Part shown: positions 62,026-64,000 of the stretch, one piece after another
Layout: every line of letters begins with the position of its first letter
How positions within the stretch are numbered: position 1 is the stretch's first letter
From: Listeria cossartiae subsp. cossartiae
GTDB lineage: Bacteria; Bacillota; Bacilli; Lactobacillales; Listeriaceae
Assembly (NCBI RefSeq): GCF_014224155.1
Contig: NZ_JAASUI010000001.1
Location: forward strand, 1,116,001-1,180,000
DNA length: 64,000 bases
Direction of reading: 5' to 3'
Program-made: the position numbers and the translations under genes
The notes under the pieces: model-generated
What the model saw: only the letters and a program-made list of their open reading frames with translations
What the model was told of the DNA's origin: nothing
The model's database searches: none

Positions 62026-63237
62026 TTACTTAATTTCCAAACAAAATACGTCATGAAGGGCATTGACTGCTGAAATTAAGTCCTCTTCTCTTACTAATAC
62101 CCAAATAGTTGTGTGACTATCCGCTGATTGTAAAATGGGGATGTTTTTTTCAGATAATGCACCTACAATTCGCGCTGTAACACCAGGAACTCCTGTGATT
62201 CCAGCACCAACAATAGAAACTTTAGCACAAGCTTCTCGTACGGTTGTTTGCATATTTGCGTCTTCTAGTAGTTGTGTAACGATAGAACATTTTTCTTCTG
62301 GTACGGTGAAAATAACAGATTGAGTAGAGATGTTTATGAAATCAAGACTGATTCCTGCATCTGCTAATATTTTAAAAGCAAGTTGTTGTGCTTTTACTGT
62401 TTCTGTTTGTACGGATATTTGCGTAAGGTTGGTAACGTGCGCTACGCCTGTCACCATGCGTTCTTTCACATCAAAATGACCTGAATCATCTGCTAGTGAA
62501 GTGACGAGTGTGCCTGTACTTTCTAAATAAGTAGAGCGAATGCGCATCGGGATTTTGGCAGTCATCGCAATTTCCACTGCACGTGGATGAATGACTTTAG
62601 CGCCTTGATACGCCATATTGCTTACTTCGTTATAGCTTACGCGCGGAAGTGAACGAGCGTGCTCCACGATACGAGGATCAGCTGTCATCATGCCATCGAC
62701 GTCTGTGAAAATATCAATGTAGTCCGCTTGTAAGGATACACCCAGCGCGGCAGCCGATGTGTCACTTCCGCCACGACCTAATGTAGAAATATCCCCTTCA
62801 GCCGTTATTCCTTGAAAACCAGCTACTACTGCAACGTCAAGGGAAGATAAGGCGTTTTTTAAACGAGTTGTATCTACTTCTGTGATTTTTGCATTTAAAT
62901 GGTCATCGGATGTAATGATGCCTGCTTGGCCACCAGAAAATGCTTCAGCTTTAATGTTGGCTTCTTTTAGCATGTTCGTGAAAACAGAGGCAGAAATAGT
63001 TTCGCCAACAGAAAGTAAAGTATCTTGCTCTCTGGCAGTTAGCTTTGTATTTTTAGCGCCGATAAGTTCTAACAGCGTATCAGTCGCATACGGATCGCCG
63101 TATCGTCCAATTGCTGAAACAACAACGACCACTTTGTAACCTTCTTTTAAGGCATATTTTATGTGGTTAAATGCCATTAAACGTGACTTTTCATTTTGGA
63201 CAGAAGTACCGCCAAATTTTTGAACAATGATTTTCAT
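62026..63237 (-). CDS. dapG: Aspartokinase (DapG/AK I type)
   Basis: A 403-residue enzyme phosphorylating aspartate. The N-terminus IVQKFGGTSV is the catalytic kinase motif, with VVAGFQGI and LGRGGSDTSAAALG further on. Two ACT regulatory domains occupy about residues 260-403. Its length and neighbours match Bacillus DapG, which is inhibited by meso-diaminopimelate; that inhibition is inferred. It begins 11 nt after asd. Confidence 0.95.
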   Translation of the reverse strand: MKIIVQKFGGTSVQNEKSRLMAFNHIKYALKEGYKVVVVVSAIGRYGDPYATDTLLELIGAKNTKLTAREQDTLLSVGETISASVFTNMLKEANIKAEAFSGGQAGIITSDDHLNAKITEVDTTRLKNALSSLDVAVVAGFQGITAEGDISTLGRGGSDTSAAALGVSLQADYIDIFTDVDGMMTADPRIVEHARSLPRVSYNEVSNMAYQGAKVIHPRAVEIAMTAKIPMRIRSTYLESTGTLVTSLADDSGHFDVKERMVTGVAHVTNLTQISVQTETVKAQQLAFKILADAGISLDFINISTQSVIFTVPEEKCSIVTQLLEDANMQTTVREACAKVSIVGAGITGVPGVTARIVGALSEKNIPILQSADSHTTIWVLVREEDLISAVNALHDVFCLEIK

Positions 63238-63248
63238 TACTTACACCT

Positions 63249-64000
63249 CTAAATAATCGCTAGTTTGACTAAACTTTCAGCTATTTGAATCGAATTCCAT
63301 GCAGCACCTTTGAGTAAATTGTCAGAAACAATCCACATATGGAAACCTTTGGAATCGTCAATGTCAGCGCGGATGCGACCAACGAATACTTCTTTTTTGC
63401 CTGCAGCTTCAATTGCTTGCGGATAAACTTGATTTGCTGGATCGTCTTCAAGCACAACACCAGGGGCATTTTTTAGCACATTTTGGATATCTTTTGCGCT
63501 TACGCCGTCTTTATCTACTTCAATATAAACACTTTCAGAGTGACCGCTCACTACCGGAATTCGGACACATGTAGCGGAAACTTTCATGGTGTTGTCTTCC
63601 ATGATTTTTTTCGTTTCATTGATCATTTTCATTTCTTCGTATGTATAATCATTTTCTGTGAAAACATCAATTTGTGGTAATGCGTTAAAAGCGATTGGAT
63701 AATGTTTTTTGTCCCCTTTTACGGGCATGATTTGTGGAGTGAATTCTTCGTTATCTAAAACTGCTCTACTACCGTCTTTTAGTTCTTGAATAGCACTTAC
63801 CCCAGAACCAGAAACAGCTTGATAAGTAGAAACAATAATACGATTTAATCCAAACGTTTCTCGAATCGGTTCGAGTGCTGCTACCATTTGAATGGTGGAA
63901 CAGTTAGGATTGGCAATAATTCCATTATGGGAGAAAAGTGCTTTTTCATTTACTTCTGGAACGACTAATGGGACTGTTGGATCCATACGGTAAGCACTTG
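63249..64000 (-). CDS. asd: Aspartate-semialdehyde dehydrogenase, N-terminus cut off
   Basis: The C-terminal 249 codons of asd; the open frame continues past the right edge, so the Met at 63986 is internal ([17 protein letters not shown] is a family segment). The catalytic Cys is in NPNCSTIQM, and [15 protein letters not shown] holds the substrate-binding residues. It reduces aspartyl phosphate to the semialdehyde used by DapA. It is the first visible gene of the operon with dapG, dapA and rnjB. Confidence 0.96.
   Translation of the reverse strand, partial: SAYRMDPTVPLVVPEVNEKALFSHNGIIANPNCSTIQMVAALEPIRETFGLNRIIVSTYQAVSGSGVSAIQELKDGSRAVLDNEEFTPQIMPVKGDKKHYPIAFNALPQIDVFTENDYTYEEMKMINETKKIMEDNTMKVSATCVRIPVVSGHSESVYIEVDKDGVSAKDIQNVLKNAPGVVLEDDPANQVYPQAIEAAGKKEVFVGRIRADIDDSKGFHMWIVSDNLLKGAAWNSIQIAESLVKLAII

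Overview
The window looks like a Listeria chromosome segment, most probably L. monocytogenes; close relatives such as L. innocua cannot be excluded from sequence alone. It is AT-rich with Firmicute Shine-Dalgarno sites and frequent GTG/TTG starts. The gene order ftsK - ymfF/ymfH/ymfI - rodZ - pgsA - cinA - recA - rny - ymdB - ymcA - mutS - mutL is the Bacillus order without sporulation genes. Listeria-type loci are present: the TcsA lipoprotein, a LadR/MdrL pair, a BilE bile-exclusion system, OpuC, and an LPXTG protein with MucBP repeats. I saw no rRNA, tRNA, insertion sequence, prophage or CRISPR array.

Layout. (1) 1-5.1 kb: tRNA hydroxylase (cut by the window edge), YitT-type membrane protein, FtsK/SpoIIIE translocase, pyrroline-5-carboxylate reductase. 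(2) 5.4-10.5 kb: TcsA lipoprotein and its ABC transporter, resembling the B. subtilis guanosine transporter NupNOPQ. (3) 10.5-27 kb: conserved housekeeping block of M16 peptidase pair, SDR, RodZ, PgsA, CinA, RecA (LexA box), RNase Y (long structured leader), GNAT, YmdB, YmcA, MutS, MutL and GlpP. (4) 27-30.5 kb: anaerobic pyruvate formate-lyase and its activase. (5) 30.5-37.5 kb: accessory zone with divergent ladR/mdrL, a DUF2975 membrane protein with a small HTH regulator, a P-loop kinase, an LXG polymorphic-toxin locus carrying a duplicated fragment, and an LPXTG surface protein. (6) 37.6-45.4 kb: first two mevalonate-pathway enzymes (thiolase, HMG-CoA synthase), VanZ-like, UMF1-type transporter, phosphodiesterase, AI-2E-family permease, MurB. 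(7) 45.6-54.2 kb: stress transport (bilE, mntH with an MntR-like box, opuCABCD). (8) 54.3-64 kb: TPP riboswitch-thiT, MmcQ/YjbR-like, ABC-F protein, membrane protein, disulfide reductase, then rnjB-dapA-dapG-asd reading leftward off the right edge.

How it fits together: most genes serve DNA repair and recombination, envelope synthesis, lysine/diaminopimelate synthesis and anaerobic pyruvate metabolism. Overlaid on these is a stress layer in which three promoters (bilE, opuC and the disulfide reductase) match the sigma-B consensus. The least explained part is the LXG toxin locus (about 34.0-36.1 kb): a toxin with an unrecognised C-terminus, a putative immunity gene whose ribosome-binding site lies at the toxin stop codon, and a mosaic remnant made from a second copy of the toxin linker.
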